Position numbers and translations under genes: made by a program | Notes under the pieces: generated by a model | Database searches by the model: none | What the model saw: only the letters and a program-made list of their open reading frames with translations | Told to the model about the DNA's origin: nothing | Assembly (NCBI GenBank): GCA_963702705.1 | Contig: CAVPDR010000007.1 | Span: 62,001-126,000, forward strand | Length of the DNA: 64,000 nucleotides | Direction: 5' to 3' | DNA from: VRUE01 sp963702705 | GTDB lineage: Bacteria > Actinomycetota > Thermoleophilia > Solirubrobacterales > 70-9 | In this document: positions 34,219-42,098 of the stretch, piece after piece | How positions within the stretch are numbered: the stretch's first letter is position 1 | Layout: each line of letters starts with the position of its first letter

Positions 34219-37200
34219 GGGCTCGGCTTTCGATCTCACTCTTCTCAGCAGCCCTGCTCCTGACCCTGCTCCCGGGACCCGCCCAGGCGGCAGTCCCGAC
34301 CCTCGGCCCCGCCTCGGCCACCAACGTCCAGGGCGTCTCCGCCCTGCTCAAGGGGACCGTCAACCCCCAGGCCCTCGCCACCACCTACCGCTTCGAATAC
34401 GCCACCGCCGCCGACCTCGCCGGGGCGATCAAAACCCCGAGCCAACCAGCCGGAGGCGGCTCAGGCGAAGAAGAAGCAAGGGCGGCGATCGGGAGCCTCA
34501 GCCCCGACACCACCTACTACTTTCGCCTGGTTGCAACCAACAGCTCGGGTACTGCGACCGGAACTGCCCAGAGCTTCAAAACGACGAAGGGCTTCGGCTT
34601 CCTCCCCGGAGAAGCGGGCTTCGCCGCCCACGTCTACGCCGACGGCGGCGAAGCGGCCACCGTCGCCGGCTCGCACCCCTACCAGCTCTCCTTCCAGATC
34701 GGCGTGAACGAAGCGGGCGAATTCGAGGACCAGCCGGGAGCGGTCTTTCCCGACGGCGACCTGCGCCATCTGCGCATCGAAGTTCCCTCGGGGCTGATCC
34801 TCAACCCGCAGGTCACACCGGTATGCACCCAGGAGCGCTTCCACACCCCTCGCAGCTCCCCTTTCGAAGCAAGCCGCTCAGGGGAGGACTGCCCTACTTC
34901 CAGCCAGGTCGGAACCGTCACGGCGAGCTCGAGCGCGAGGGAGATGACCTTCGGCCTGTTCAACCTGCAGGCGCCGCCGGGTGCGGCGGCAGAGCTCGGC
35001 TTCGCCCCCTTCGGCTCGCCGCTCACGCTAGACGTCGAGCTGCAGGCAAACCCCGACGGTACCTACACCCTCGTCCTCAACGCCGATGAGATTTCGCAGA
35101 CCCTCGATCTGCATGGCCTCACCCTGAACCTCTGGGGTACCCCCTGGGGCGCGTCCCACGACGGTCAGCGCGGCGATTGCCTGAACGAGGCTGAGCCGAC
35201 GTTCCCGTGGGCCAAATGCAGTGTCGGCAGCCCGCTGGAATTCCCCCCCGCCGCCTACCTCAGCCTGCCGCCGAAGTGTGAGGGCACGCTCTCCTTCAAC
35301 GCCACGGCCAGCTCCTGGCAGCAGCCTGGGCAGGCCTCGGCCTCAGCATTGAACCGCACCAAAGCCGGTCAGCCCGCCCAGACGCACTGCGACTACCTGC
35401 AGTTCAACCCCGAAGGCGTCGGTCATCTCGACAACACCAAGGCCTCTGCCCCATCGGGATTCGTCTTTCGTCTCAACGTCAACCACGACCGGCTCACCGA
35501 CCCCAGCCTCGCCAACGCGACACCGCCCCGCTCGGTCACCGTGCGCCTGCCCGAGAGCACCACACTGAACCCCTCGGTGGGAGCGGGACTCGGCGTCTGC
35601 ACCCCCGAGGAGTTCGCCAGGGAGAGCGCCTTCAACGGGCAAGGAGCGGGTTGCCCCAACAACGCCAAGATCGGCACCCTCACCGTCCACACGCCGATCT
35701 TCAACTCACAGTTCGAAGGCGACCTGCTTAAAGGGGCGGTCTATCTGGCAAAGCCCGACGACCCGGCGACAGCGCCGCCTGGGACGGAGAACCCCTTCGA
35801 CGCGCTGATCTCGATCTACCTTCTTGCCAAGTCCCCGCAGCGGGGCGTGATGGTGAAGCTGGCCGGCGAGCTGGTGCCAGGTCCCAACGACGGCACCCTC
35901 ACTGCGGTCTTCGACACCCTGCCCCAACTGCCATACACCGAACTGGAAGTCGCCTTCCGCTCGGGGCAACGCTCCTTCCTGATCACCCCGCCCCACTGCG
36001 GTTACACTCCGACCGAGATCGTCGCGCAGCCTTACGGCTCGGCCCCGACCTATGACGAACTCAGCTACACCCTGATCAAAACCGGTGTCGACGGCGGCCC
36101 CTGCCCGACGGGAACGCCACCCTTCGCACCGGAAGTCCGCGCCGGCGCGGTCAACTCCAACGTCAACGCCTTCACCCCGTACTTCGTCCACATCTCCAGG
36201 CAGGACACAGAACAGGAGCTGACCTCCTACTCGCTGACCCTGCCCAAGGGCGTCACCGGCAAGCTGGCCGGTGTCGCCAAATGTTCAGACGCCGTGATCG
36301 AGGTGGCGAAGGCGAAGCGAGGTTTCGTGGAGGCATCGAACCCTTCTTGCCCCGCTTCAAGCCTGGTCGGCCATACCCTGACCGGCTACGGGGTCGGCTC
36401 CGCCCTCACCTACGCGGAAGGCAGGATCTATCTCGCCGGCCCTTACCACGGTGCGCCATTGTCTTTGGTCACGATCAACCCGGCCACGGTCGGTCCCTTC
36501 GACCTTGGCACGATCGTGATCAGATCGGCCTTCCAGGTCGACCAGCACACCGCCCAGCTCAGATTGGACGCCGCGGCCTCCGATCCGATCCCCCACATCC
36601 GCGACGGCGTTGTCCTTCACCTGAAGGAGATCCGTATCTACGCCGACCGCCCCCAGTTCACCCACAACCCCTCCAGCTGCGAGGCCTCGCAGCTCTCCTC
36701 GCGCCTGACCGGCTCCGGCGCCTCCTTCGAAAACCCCGCCGATGACTCGGTCGCCTCACCCTCGAGCTTCTTCCAGCTGCTCAACTGTCGCATCCTCGGC
36801 TTCCAGCCACGCTTGGGCGTCAGGTTGAGAGGAGGGACCGAGCGCGGCGCCTATCCCCAGCTGCGGGTGAACTTCGCCGCCAGGGGGCCGAACGACTCCA
36901 ACTTGAAGGAGATCGCGGTGGTGATTCCCCGCCAGCAGTTCCTCGCCCAGGAGCACATCCGCGGCATCTGCACCAAACCGGCGTTCGCCCGCGAACAGTG
37001 CCCGAAGGACTCCGTCTACGGCTCGGCTGTGGCCCGCACGCCGCTTCTGGATGAGCCATTGCGCGGCAACGTGTATTTGCGCTCCTCAAACGCGGCGATC
37101 CCAGATCTGGTCGCTGATCTTCACTCCGGCGACATCCGCATCGTCTTGGAAGGCCACATCGGGCCCGGCAAGAAGGGCGGGATCAGGGCCTTTTTCTCAG

Positions 37201-37421
37201 ACCTCCCCGACGAGCCGGTCGAACGATTCACGATGACGCTAAGCGGCGGCAAGCGCGGGCTGCTCGTCAACTCTGCCGACATCTGCAAGGTGCCGCCGGT
37301 CTCCAATGTCAAGGCGGTGGCCCAGAACAACATTGGGGCGGTATTCACCTCGAAATTGCGGGGGCAGTGCAGCAAGAGCAAGAAGACAGCGGGCGGTAAG
37401 CAGAAAGCAGGTGCCAAATGA
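34215..37421 (+). CDS. B6: secreted four-module protein with an N-terminal Fn3-like domain
   Basis: This is a 1068-residue protein with ATG 34215 overlapping the A6 stop and a signal peptide of about 26 residues (to AQA). Residues about 27-120 are a fibronectin-III-like domain of the kind found inside A2-A4 ('TTYRFEYATAADLAG', 'DTTYYFRLVATN'). Four B modules follow with their cysteines: 'PVCTQERF...DCPTSSQVG', 'GVCTPEEF...GCPNNAKIG', 'AKCSDAVI...SCPASSLVG', 'GICTKPAF...QCPKDSVYG'. The 'LWGTPWGASHD' motif matches 'FWGVP...HD' of the others. It is the most diverged B protein. The stop overlaps the next start by 4 bases. Confidence 0.8.
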   Translation: MRARLSISLFSAALLLTLLPGPAQAAVPTLGPASATNVQGVSALLKGTVNPQALATTYRFEYATAADLAGAIKTPSQPAGGGSGEEEARAAIGSLSPDTTYYFRLVATNSSGTATGTAQSFKTTKGFGFLPGEAGFAAHVYADGGEAATVAGSHPYQLSFQIGVNEAGEFEDQPGAVFPDGDLRHLRIEVPSGLILNPQVTPVCTQERFHTPRSSPFEASRSGEDCPTSSQVGTVTASSSAREMTFGLFNLQAPPGAAAELGFAPFGSPLTLDVELQANPDGTYTLVLNADEISQTLDLHGLTLNLWGTPWGASHDGQRGDCLNEAEPTFPWAKCSVGSPLEFPPAAYLSLPPKCEGTLSFNATASSWQQPGQASASALNRTKAGQPAQTHCDYLQFNPEGVGHLDNTKASAPSGFVFRLNVNHDRLTDPSLANATPPRSVTVRLPESTTLNPSVGAGLGVCTPEEFARESAFNGQGAGCPNNAKIGTLTVHTPIFNSQFEGDLLKGAVYLAKPDDPATAPPGTENPFDALISIYLLAKSPQRGVMVKLAGELVPGPNDGTLTAVFDTLPQLPYTELEVAFRSGQRSFLITPPHCGYTPTEIVAQPYGSAPTYDELSYTLIKTGVDGGPCPTGTPPFAPEVRAGAVNSNVNAFTPYFVHISRQDTEQELTSYSLTLPKGVTGKLAGVAKCSDAVIEVAKAKRGFVEASNPSCPASSLVGHTLTGYGVGSALTYAEGRIYLAGPYHGAPLSLVTINPATVGPFDLGTIVIRSAFQVDQHTAQLRLDAAASDPIPHIRDGVVLHLKEIRIYADRPQFTHNPSSCEASQLSSRLTGSGASFENPADDSVASPSSFFQLLNCRILGFQPRLGVRLRGGTERGAYPQLRVNFAARGPNDSNLKEIAVVIPRQQFLAQEHIRGICTKPAFAREQCPKDSVYGSAVARTPLLDEPLRGNVYLRSSNAAIPDLVADLHSGDIRIVLEGHIGPGKKGGIRAFFSDLPDEPVERFTMTLSGGKRGLLVNSADICKVPPVSNVKAVAQNNIGAVFTSKLRGQCSKSKKTAGGKQKAGAK

Positions 37422-38851
37422 GAAGCAGCCTGGTGACGCTCGGGTGTGTGGCGGCGACGCTCTTTTCGACAGCCTCGGCCCAAGCCGCGCCGGAGGACCC
37501 GCTCTTCGTCTTCACCCCGTTGTCGACGCCACCGCTTTCGATCATGCCGCCTCCAACCGGCTACCTAGAAGGCCCCTGCGGTCTCGGCGTCCATCCCAAC
37601 GGCAACTTCTACGTCTCCGACTACTACCACGACGCGATCGACGCCTACGACGCCACCGCCAACTACGCCTCCAAAGTCCCACCGGTCACCGGCGCCACCG
37701 GCTATCTCGGCCAGATCGCCGGTATCGACCCCCTCGATGGCCCTTGCCAGATCGCCTTTGACAACTCCGGTCGCCTCTATGTCAACGACTACCACCGCGC
37801 CGTATTGCGCTATCCGGGTCTCTTCGGCTCGGCGACCACGATCACCGGCTCCGGCGTTGATCAGGAGAACCCCACCGGCCTGGCGGTGGAACCGAGCGGC
37901 GAATACATCTTCGTTGACGAGCGCGATCGCATCGCCTACTTCCACGAAGCCGGCATCCACGTGATGGACATCGGCGAGGGTTCCCTCGGGGATGGCTACG
38001 GCCTCGCTCTCTCCCAATACCCCGCCACCGCGGGCTATCTCTACGTCCCCGACGCCGCCACCAACACGATCAAGGTCTATGACCCTGAAGCCGACCTCGA
38101 AGACCCGATCGAAGAGATCGACGGCTCAGACACGCCCAACGGGGAATTCGTCTCGTTTCGGGACGCCGCGATCGCCGTCGACAGGGCCACGGGTGAGATC
38201 TACGTTTCCGACAACCTGCAGCCCGCCTACACCGAGAAATCGCAGGCGGTGATCTACGTCTTCGCTCCCGACGGCGCATACGAGGGCCACCTGAAGTTCC
38301 TCGTCACCTCGGGCATGCCGGTGGGCCTTGCGGTCGACAACAGCGCCACCGCAACCCAGGGTCGCGTCTACGTCACCTCGGGCAATACTGTCTTCGGCGC
38401 GATCTACGCATACGGGCCCGGCGCCGCGACCACCGACCCGATCAAACTCGCCGTCGCGAGCCTCTCGCTGGCAAGCGCCGGCAGCGGCGATGGCGCGATC
38501 CAGAGCAGCTTCGGCGAGAGCGCCTGCCAGAGCGCCTGCGAGGAAGAGCTGCCGGCCGGTGCCACCGTCTACGTCAGCGCCGAGGCTGACCCCGGCTCGA
38601 CCTTCGAGGGCTGGTCGGGTGCCTGCTCTGGCGGCGAGCCGACATGCGAGGTGCGGCTCGAAGAAGCCGCCGCGGTGCGGGCGAGTTTCTCGCGGGATCC
38701 CGCCCCCCAGCCACAAGGCGCCGGGGCATCGCTGCCAGGCATCGCCACTCAACACAAGCGGATTCGCCATGCCAAGAACCGGCGTAAGGCACCCCCAGAG
38801 CATTCCAGAGCGCATCGATCCCACCGCAGAGGAGCTAAAAGCAAAAGATGA
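37418..38851 (+). CDS. C: secreted NHL-like six-bladed propeller with a basic tail
   Basis: This is a 477-residue protein whose ATG 37418 overlaps the B6 stop. The signal peptide ends near residue 24 (AQA). Residues about 40-345 carry NHL/SMP-30-like blades ('GLGVHPNGNFYVSDYYHD', 'QIAFDNSGRLYVNDYHR', 'GLAVEPSGEYIFVDERD'). They are followed by a small domain about 350-430 with 'GSTFEGWSGACSGGEPTCEV', typical of a bacterial beta-repeat, and then a tail rich in Arg, Lys and His. The propeller corresponds to the N-terminal half of A2-A4, so A6, B6 and C together contain the parts that A2-B2 carry in two proteins. It overlaps D2 by 4 bases. The ligand is unknown. Confidence 0.75.
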   Translation: MRSSLVTLGCVAATLFSTASAQAAPEDPLFVFTPLSTPPLSIMPPPTGYLEGPCGLGVHPNGNFYVSDYYHDAIDAYDATANYASKVPPVTGATGYLGQIAGIDPLDGPCQIAFDNSGRLYVNDYHRAVLRYPGLFGSATTITGSGVDQENPTGLAVEPSGEYIFVDERDRIAYFHEAGIHVMDIGEGSLGDGYGLALSQYPATAGYLYVPDAATNTIKVYDPEADLEDPIEEIDGSDTPNGEFVSFRDAAIAVDRATGEIYVSDNLQPAYTEKSQAVIYVFAPDGAYEGHLKFLVTSGMPVGLAVDNSATATQGRVYVTSGNTVFGAIYAYGPGAATTDPIKLAVASLSLASAGSGDGAIQSSFGESACQSACEEELPAGATVYVSAEADPGSTFEGWSGACSGGEPTCEVRLEEAAAVRASFSRDPAPQPQGAGASLPGIATQHKRIRHAKNRRKAPPEHSRAHRSHRRGAKSKR

Positions 38852-39633
38852 GAACGAAACGGTTCGCAATCGCGGCCCTGGCACTCTTCACGTTGGCATT
38901 CGCATCTCTCGCTAATGCCGAAACCCAGATCCTCGGCAACCTGCAGCTGAGCGTCAATGCAAGGCTCTCGCCCACGAAGCTGCCCAGAGAGGGAGAGGCT
39001 TCGGTCGCGGTCTCGGTCGGCTGGAAGATCCAAAGCACCGACCCAGCCCTGAAGCCGCCGGCGCTTGAAAGCATTCGGATCGAGATCAACAGGGAGGGCA
39101 TCCTCGACGCGTCGGGCCTCCCAGACTGCCCCTACGCCCAGATCCAACCCGCCTCCACGCAAAGGGCGCTTGCCAACTGCCGTCCTTCCTTGGTCGGCAA
39201 GGGCACCTTCAGCGCCTTGGTTGGCCTCGAAGGCCAGGAAAGCTACGTCTCCAAAGGCAAGATGCTCGTTTTCAAGGGCGCCAAAGGAAAGAAGCCCGTC
39301 CTCTTCGGCCAGATCTACACCGGCTATCCCTTCGCAGCATCTTTCGTGATCGTTTTCGCGGTGAGCGAGCAGGAGAAGGGCACCTTCGCCACCACCCTGA
39401 GAGCAAAGCTGCCCGCGAACCTGCGCGCTTGGGGCAACCTCACCGAGGTCAGCATTCGCCTGGGGCGCACCTATGCTGCAAAGGGCGAACGCCGCAGCTT
39501 CCTCTCGGCCGGCTGCCCCGCCCCCAAGGGCTTCTCCAAGGTCCCCTTCCGCCTCGCCCGCACGAGCTTCGCCTTCGCCGGCGCGCGGAGCCTCTCCCAG
39601 ACTCTGACCGACACGTGCACGGCAAGGGGGTAG
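38848..39633 (+). CDS. D2: small secreted protein, paralogue of D1
   Basis: This is a 261-residue protein with ATG 38848 overlapping the stop of C and a signal peptide MRTKRFAIAALALFT to ANA. It aligns with D1 throughout: 'LSPTKLPREGEASVAV', 'GLPDC' and 'ALANCRPSLVGKG' cysteines, 'GKMLVFKGAKGKKPVLFG', and 'SAGCPAPKG...TDTC' near the end. As with D1, the four cysteines and the LVGKG/LVFKG strands suggest a single B-like module. Both D genes end a series of A-B pairs, so a capping or adaptor role is possible but unproven. The stop lies inside the following lipoprotein gene. Confidence 0.75.
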   Translation: MRTKRFAIAALALFTLAFASLANAETQILGNLQLSVNARLSPTKLPREGEASVAVSVGWKIQSTDPALKPPALESIRIEINREGILDASGLPDCPYAQIQPASTQRALANCRPSLVGKGTFSALVGLEGQESYVSKGKMLVFKGAKGKKPVLFGQIYTGYPFAASFVIVFAVSEQEKGTFATTLRAKLPANLRAWGNLTEVSIRLGRTYAAKGERRSFLSAGCPAPKGFSKVPFRLARTSFAFAGARSLSQTLTDTCTARG

Positions 39634-40319
39634 GGGCGCTCCTCCTCTGCGCCGCCCTGCTGGCGGGCTGTGGCGGGGGAGAGCGGAGTAACTCGAACTC
39701 AGTTTTTACCTCTACTGCCGCGCCTGAGTCGCCGTCCGCCTCCACTGAGGGCTCGCTGCCCGAAGAGGTCGAAGACAGGCTGGAGCAGGCCAAGGCCAAG
39801 GCGCGCCAAGAACGAGAGGCCCAACAGAGGGAGAAGAGCTCAAGCTCTCAGCCTCCCCAGACCGAGCATCATGACTCGGGCGGCGGCTCCTCCCAGTTCA
39901 GGGCCAAGGGAGGCGACAACTCGATCGTCGAATACGGCAAAGAGGCAAGCCAAGGCGAGCGGGACGAAGCTGCCGAGTCCCTTCACGCCTTCCTGGACTC
40001 CCTGGCCGCAAGGCGCTGGCAGGCAGCCTGCTCATACGTGTCGCTGGGGCTGATCGCCGGCCTCGAACAGCTGCCCCAGCTCTCAAAGAGGGAGACAGGC
40101 ATAGAAGGCTGCCCCGAGATCCTCGAGGCACTGAACGGCCAGGCCTCAGACAGCGCCCTCGAAGCGGGGGCGCAAGCCGACGTCGTCTCCCTGCGCACAG
40201 AAGGCGACCGCGCCTTTCTCATCTACCGCGGTGCCGGCGATCGGGGCTACGTGATGCCGATGGTGCGCGAGGAAGGGGTCTGGCGGGTGTCCTCGATCGC
40301 GGGAACGCCGGCCTTGTGA
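39615..40319 (+). CDS. Lipoprotein with a C-terminal NTF2-like domain
   Basis: This is a 234-residue protein. GTG 39615 is chosen because it gives a short lipoprotein signal 'VHGKGVGALLLCAALLAGC' with a clear lipobox (LLAGC); the open frame extends upstream only as a shadow of D2. After the Cys comes a low-complexity Ser/Glu/Gln linker (about 20-95) with a charged, possibly coiled segment 'EEVEDRLEQAKAKARQE'. The C-terminal 130 residues, with 'SLHAFLDSLAARRWQAACS' and 'GVWRVSSIAG', look like an NTF2/DUF4878-type fold used for binding small molecules or proteins. It overlaps D2 by 19 bases and ends 4 bases before the convergent permease gene. It would anchor to the membrane next to the secreted array. 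Confidence 0.65.
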   Translation: MHGKGVGALLLCAALLAGCGGGERSNSNSVFTSTAAPESPSASTEGSLPEEVEDRLEQAKAKARQEREAQQREKSSSSQPPQTEHHDSGGGSSQFRAKGGDNSIVEYGKEASQGERDEAAESLHAFLDSLAARRWQAACSYVSLGLIAGLEQLPQLSKRETGIEGCPEILEALNGQASDSALEAGAQADVVSLRTEGDRAFLIYRGAGDRGYVMPMVREEGVWRVSSIAGTPAL

Positions 40320-40323
40320 TCGG

Positions 40324-41193
40324 CTAGGGCACCGCCGTCGCCTCGGTCTTCACTCCGCCGCCCTCGATCCGGTTGCCGCGACCGCCGCGAGCCGCCGCAA
40401 CCCCGCCTTCCTCGCGGGTCAGCCGGTGCGCCAGGTACACCGGCACGATCGAGATCAGCACGACCAGCACCGCGACCGCGTTGACTATCGGCAGTTCGTT
40501 GGGGCGGAAGAGGCGGGAGAAGATCCAGATCGGCAGGGTTTCTTCACCGGCGCCGATCGTGAACGTGGTGACGATGATCTCGTCGAAGGAGAGGGCGAAG
40601 GCGAGCAGGCCGCCCGCCGCCAGGGCCGTCCGCAGGCTGGGCAGGGTGACGAAGCGGAAGGTCTGCCAGGTGTGGGCGCCGAGGTCGGCCGAGGCTTCCT
40701 CGTAGGAGGTCGAGACGCGGCGCAGGCGGGCGACGACGTTGTTGTAGACGACGACGACGCAGAAGGTGGCGTGACCGACGATCACGGTCAGCAGGCTGAG
40801 CGGCACGCCGAGCACCTGGGCGAAGGTGTTGCTGATCGCGACGCCGGTGACGATCCCCGGCAGGGCGATCGGCAGGACGACGAGGAAGGAGATCGTCTCG
40901 CGGCCGAAGAAGCGGTAGCGGGCGACCGCCAGCGAGGCGAGGGTGCCGAGCACGATCGCGATCGCCGTCGCCGCAAGGCCCGCCTTCAGCGAGGTGAGCA
41001 GCGCCTCATGGACCGAGGGGCTTTCGATCGCCTTCGGGAACCATTCCAGGGTCAACCCCGGCGGCGGCCATTCGAGGATGTTGCTGGCGTTGAAGGCGTA
41101 GATGAAGATCACGATCAGCGGCACGTAGATGAAGGCGAGGCCGACCGCGATCGCGAGGCGCAGCAGCAGGGTCGATCGGCGCGAGAGTCGCAT
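40324..41193 (-). CDS. potC: Polyamine-type ABC transporter permease (PotC-like)
   Basis: This is a 289-residue inner-membrane protein. ATG at 41193 lies 2 bases after the stop of the upstream permease and opens 'MRLSRRSTLLLRLAIAVG'; the longer open frame upstream is a shadow. It has about six hydrophobic segments and the permease EAA motif 'EEASADLGAHTWQTF...LP' near 170-190, which contacts the ATPase. The family is the spermidine/putrescine group of ABC importers. It is the last gene of a four-gene operon potA-potD-potB-potC read on the minus strand. Substrate assignment (polyamine or a related cation) rests on family similarity only. Confidence 0.85.
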   Translation of the reverse strand: MRLSRRSTLLLRLAIAVGLAFIYVPLIVIFIYAFNASNILEWPPPGLTLEWFPKAIESPSVHEALLTSLKAGLAATAIAIVLGTLASLAVARYRFFGRETISFLVVLPIALPGIVTGVAISNTFAQVLGVPLSLLTVIVGHATFCVVVVYNNVVARLRRVSTSYEEASADLGAHTWQTFRFVTLPSLRTALAAGGLLAFALSFDEIIVTTFTIGAGEETLPIWIFSRLFRPNELPIVNAVAVLVVLISIVPVYLAHRLTREEGGVAAARGGRGNRIEGGGVKTEATAVP

Positions 41194-41195
41194 CG

Positions 41196-42080
41196 CTAGA
41201 TGTGCTCGAAGGCACCCAGTCGCCGGGCGACCAGGAGGTAGGCGATCATCACCACGATCGGCACCAGCGCGAGGGCCGAGGCGAAGGGCAGGTTGTTGGA
41301 GATGTTGTCGAAGATCACGTTGCCGATGAACTGGTCGTTGGAGACCAGGCGCGGCGTGATGTAGTCGCCGAGGGTGAGGGCGAAGGTGAAGATCGAGCCC
41401 GCCACCACGGCCGGGAACGCCAGCGGCAGGATCACCCGGCGGAAGGTGGTGAAGGGCGAGGCGCCGAGGTCCTCGGAGGCGCTGATCAGCGAGTCGGGGA
41501 TGCGCTCCAGCCCGGCGTAGATCGGCAGGATCATGTACGGCAGCCAGAGGTAGCTCATCACCAGCCAGACCGCGGTGCCGCCGAAGCCGGGGCCGCTCAG
41601 CCCCAGCGGCGCCAGCGCCCAGTTGATCACGCCGCCCGCCGAGAGCATCGTGCGCCAGGCGTAGACCTTGACCAGGTAGCTCGACCAGAGCGGCAAGAGC
41701 ACCGCGACGACGAGGATCGCCTTGCCGCGGCGGCTCGCCAGCTTGGCCATGTAGAAGGCGATCGGGAAGGCGAGCACGGCGTCGGTCACCGTCACCAGCG
41801 CCGCGATCAGGACCGTGCGCTTGACGATGTCGCGGTAGACGGGTTCGTTGACCAGCGTTTCGAAGTTTTCGAGGCTGAAGCCGCGGACGACCTCGCCGCT
41901 GAGCGGGTCGACGCTCCAGAAGGCGGCGATCAGCAGGACCGCGAGCGATCCCAGGTAGCCGATGACCAGCCAACCGACTGGCCCGGCGAGCAGCGCCCCG
42001 ATCTGCAGGCGTCTACGGCCGTGGAAGAGGGCGGAGACCTCACGGCCCACCGTCCTCTTCCTCACGACCGCCTCAGCCAT
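41196..42080 (-). CDS. potB: Polyamine-type ABC transporter permease (PotB-like)
   Basis: This is a 294-residue membrane protein with about six transmembrane segments. The first is about residues 27-55 ('LLAGPVGWLVIGYLGSLAVL') and the EAA motif 'SASEDLGASPFTTFRRV' lies near 210. Together with PotC it would form the channel of a type I importer. It begins 18 bases after the binding-protein gene and ends 2 bases before potC, so it is in the same operon. The charged N-terminus of about 25 residues is cytoplasmic. Confidence 0.85.
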   Translation of the reverse strand: MAEAVVRKRTVGREVSALFHGRRRLQIGALLAGPVGWLVIGYLGSLAVLLIAAFWSVDPLSGEVVRGFSLENFETLVNEPVYRDIVKRTVLIAALVTVTDAVLAFPIAFYMAKLASRRGKAILVVAVLLPLWSSYLVKVYAWRTMLSAGGVINWALAPLGLSGPGFGGTAVWLVMSYLWLPYMILPIYAGLERIPDSLISASEDLGASPFTTFRRVILPLAFPAVVAGSIFTFALTLGDYITPRLVSNDQFIGNVIFDNISNNLPFASALALVPIVVMIAYLLVARRLGAFEHI

Positions 42081-42098
42081 CGGTCGGGCCCCGGCGAC

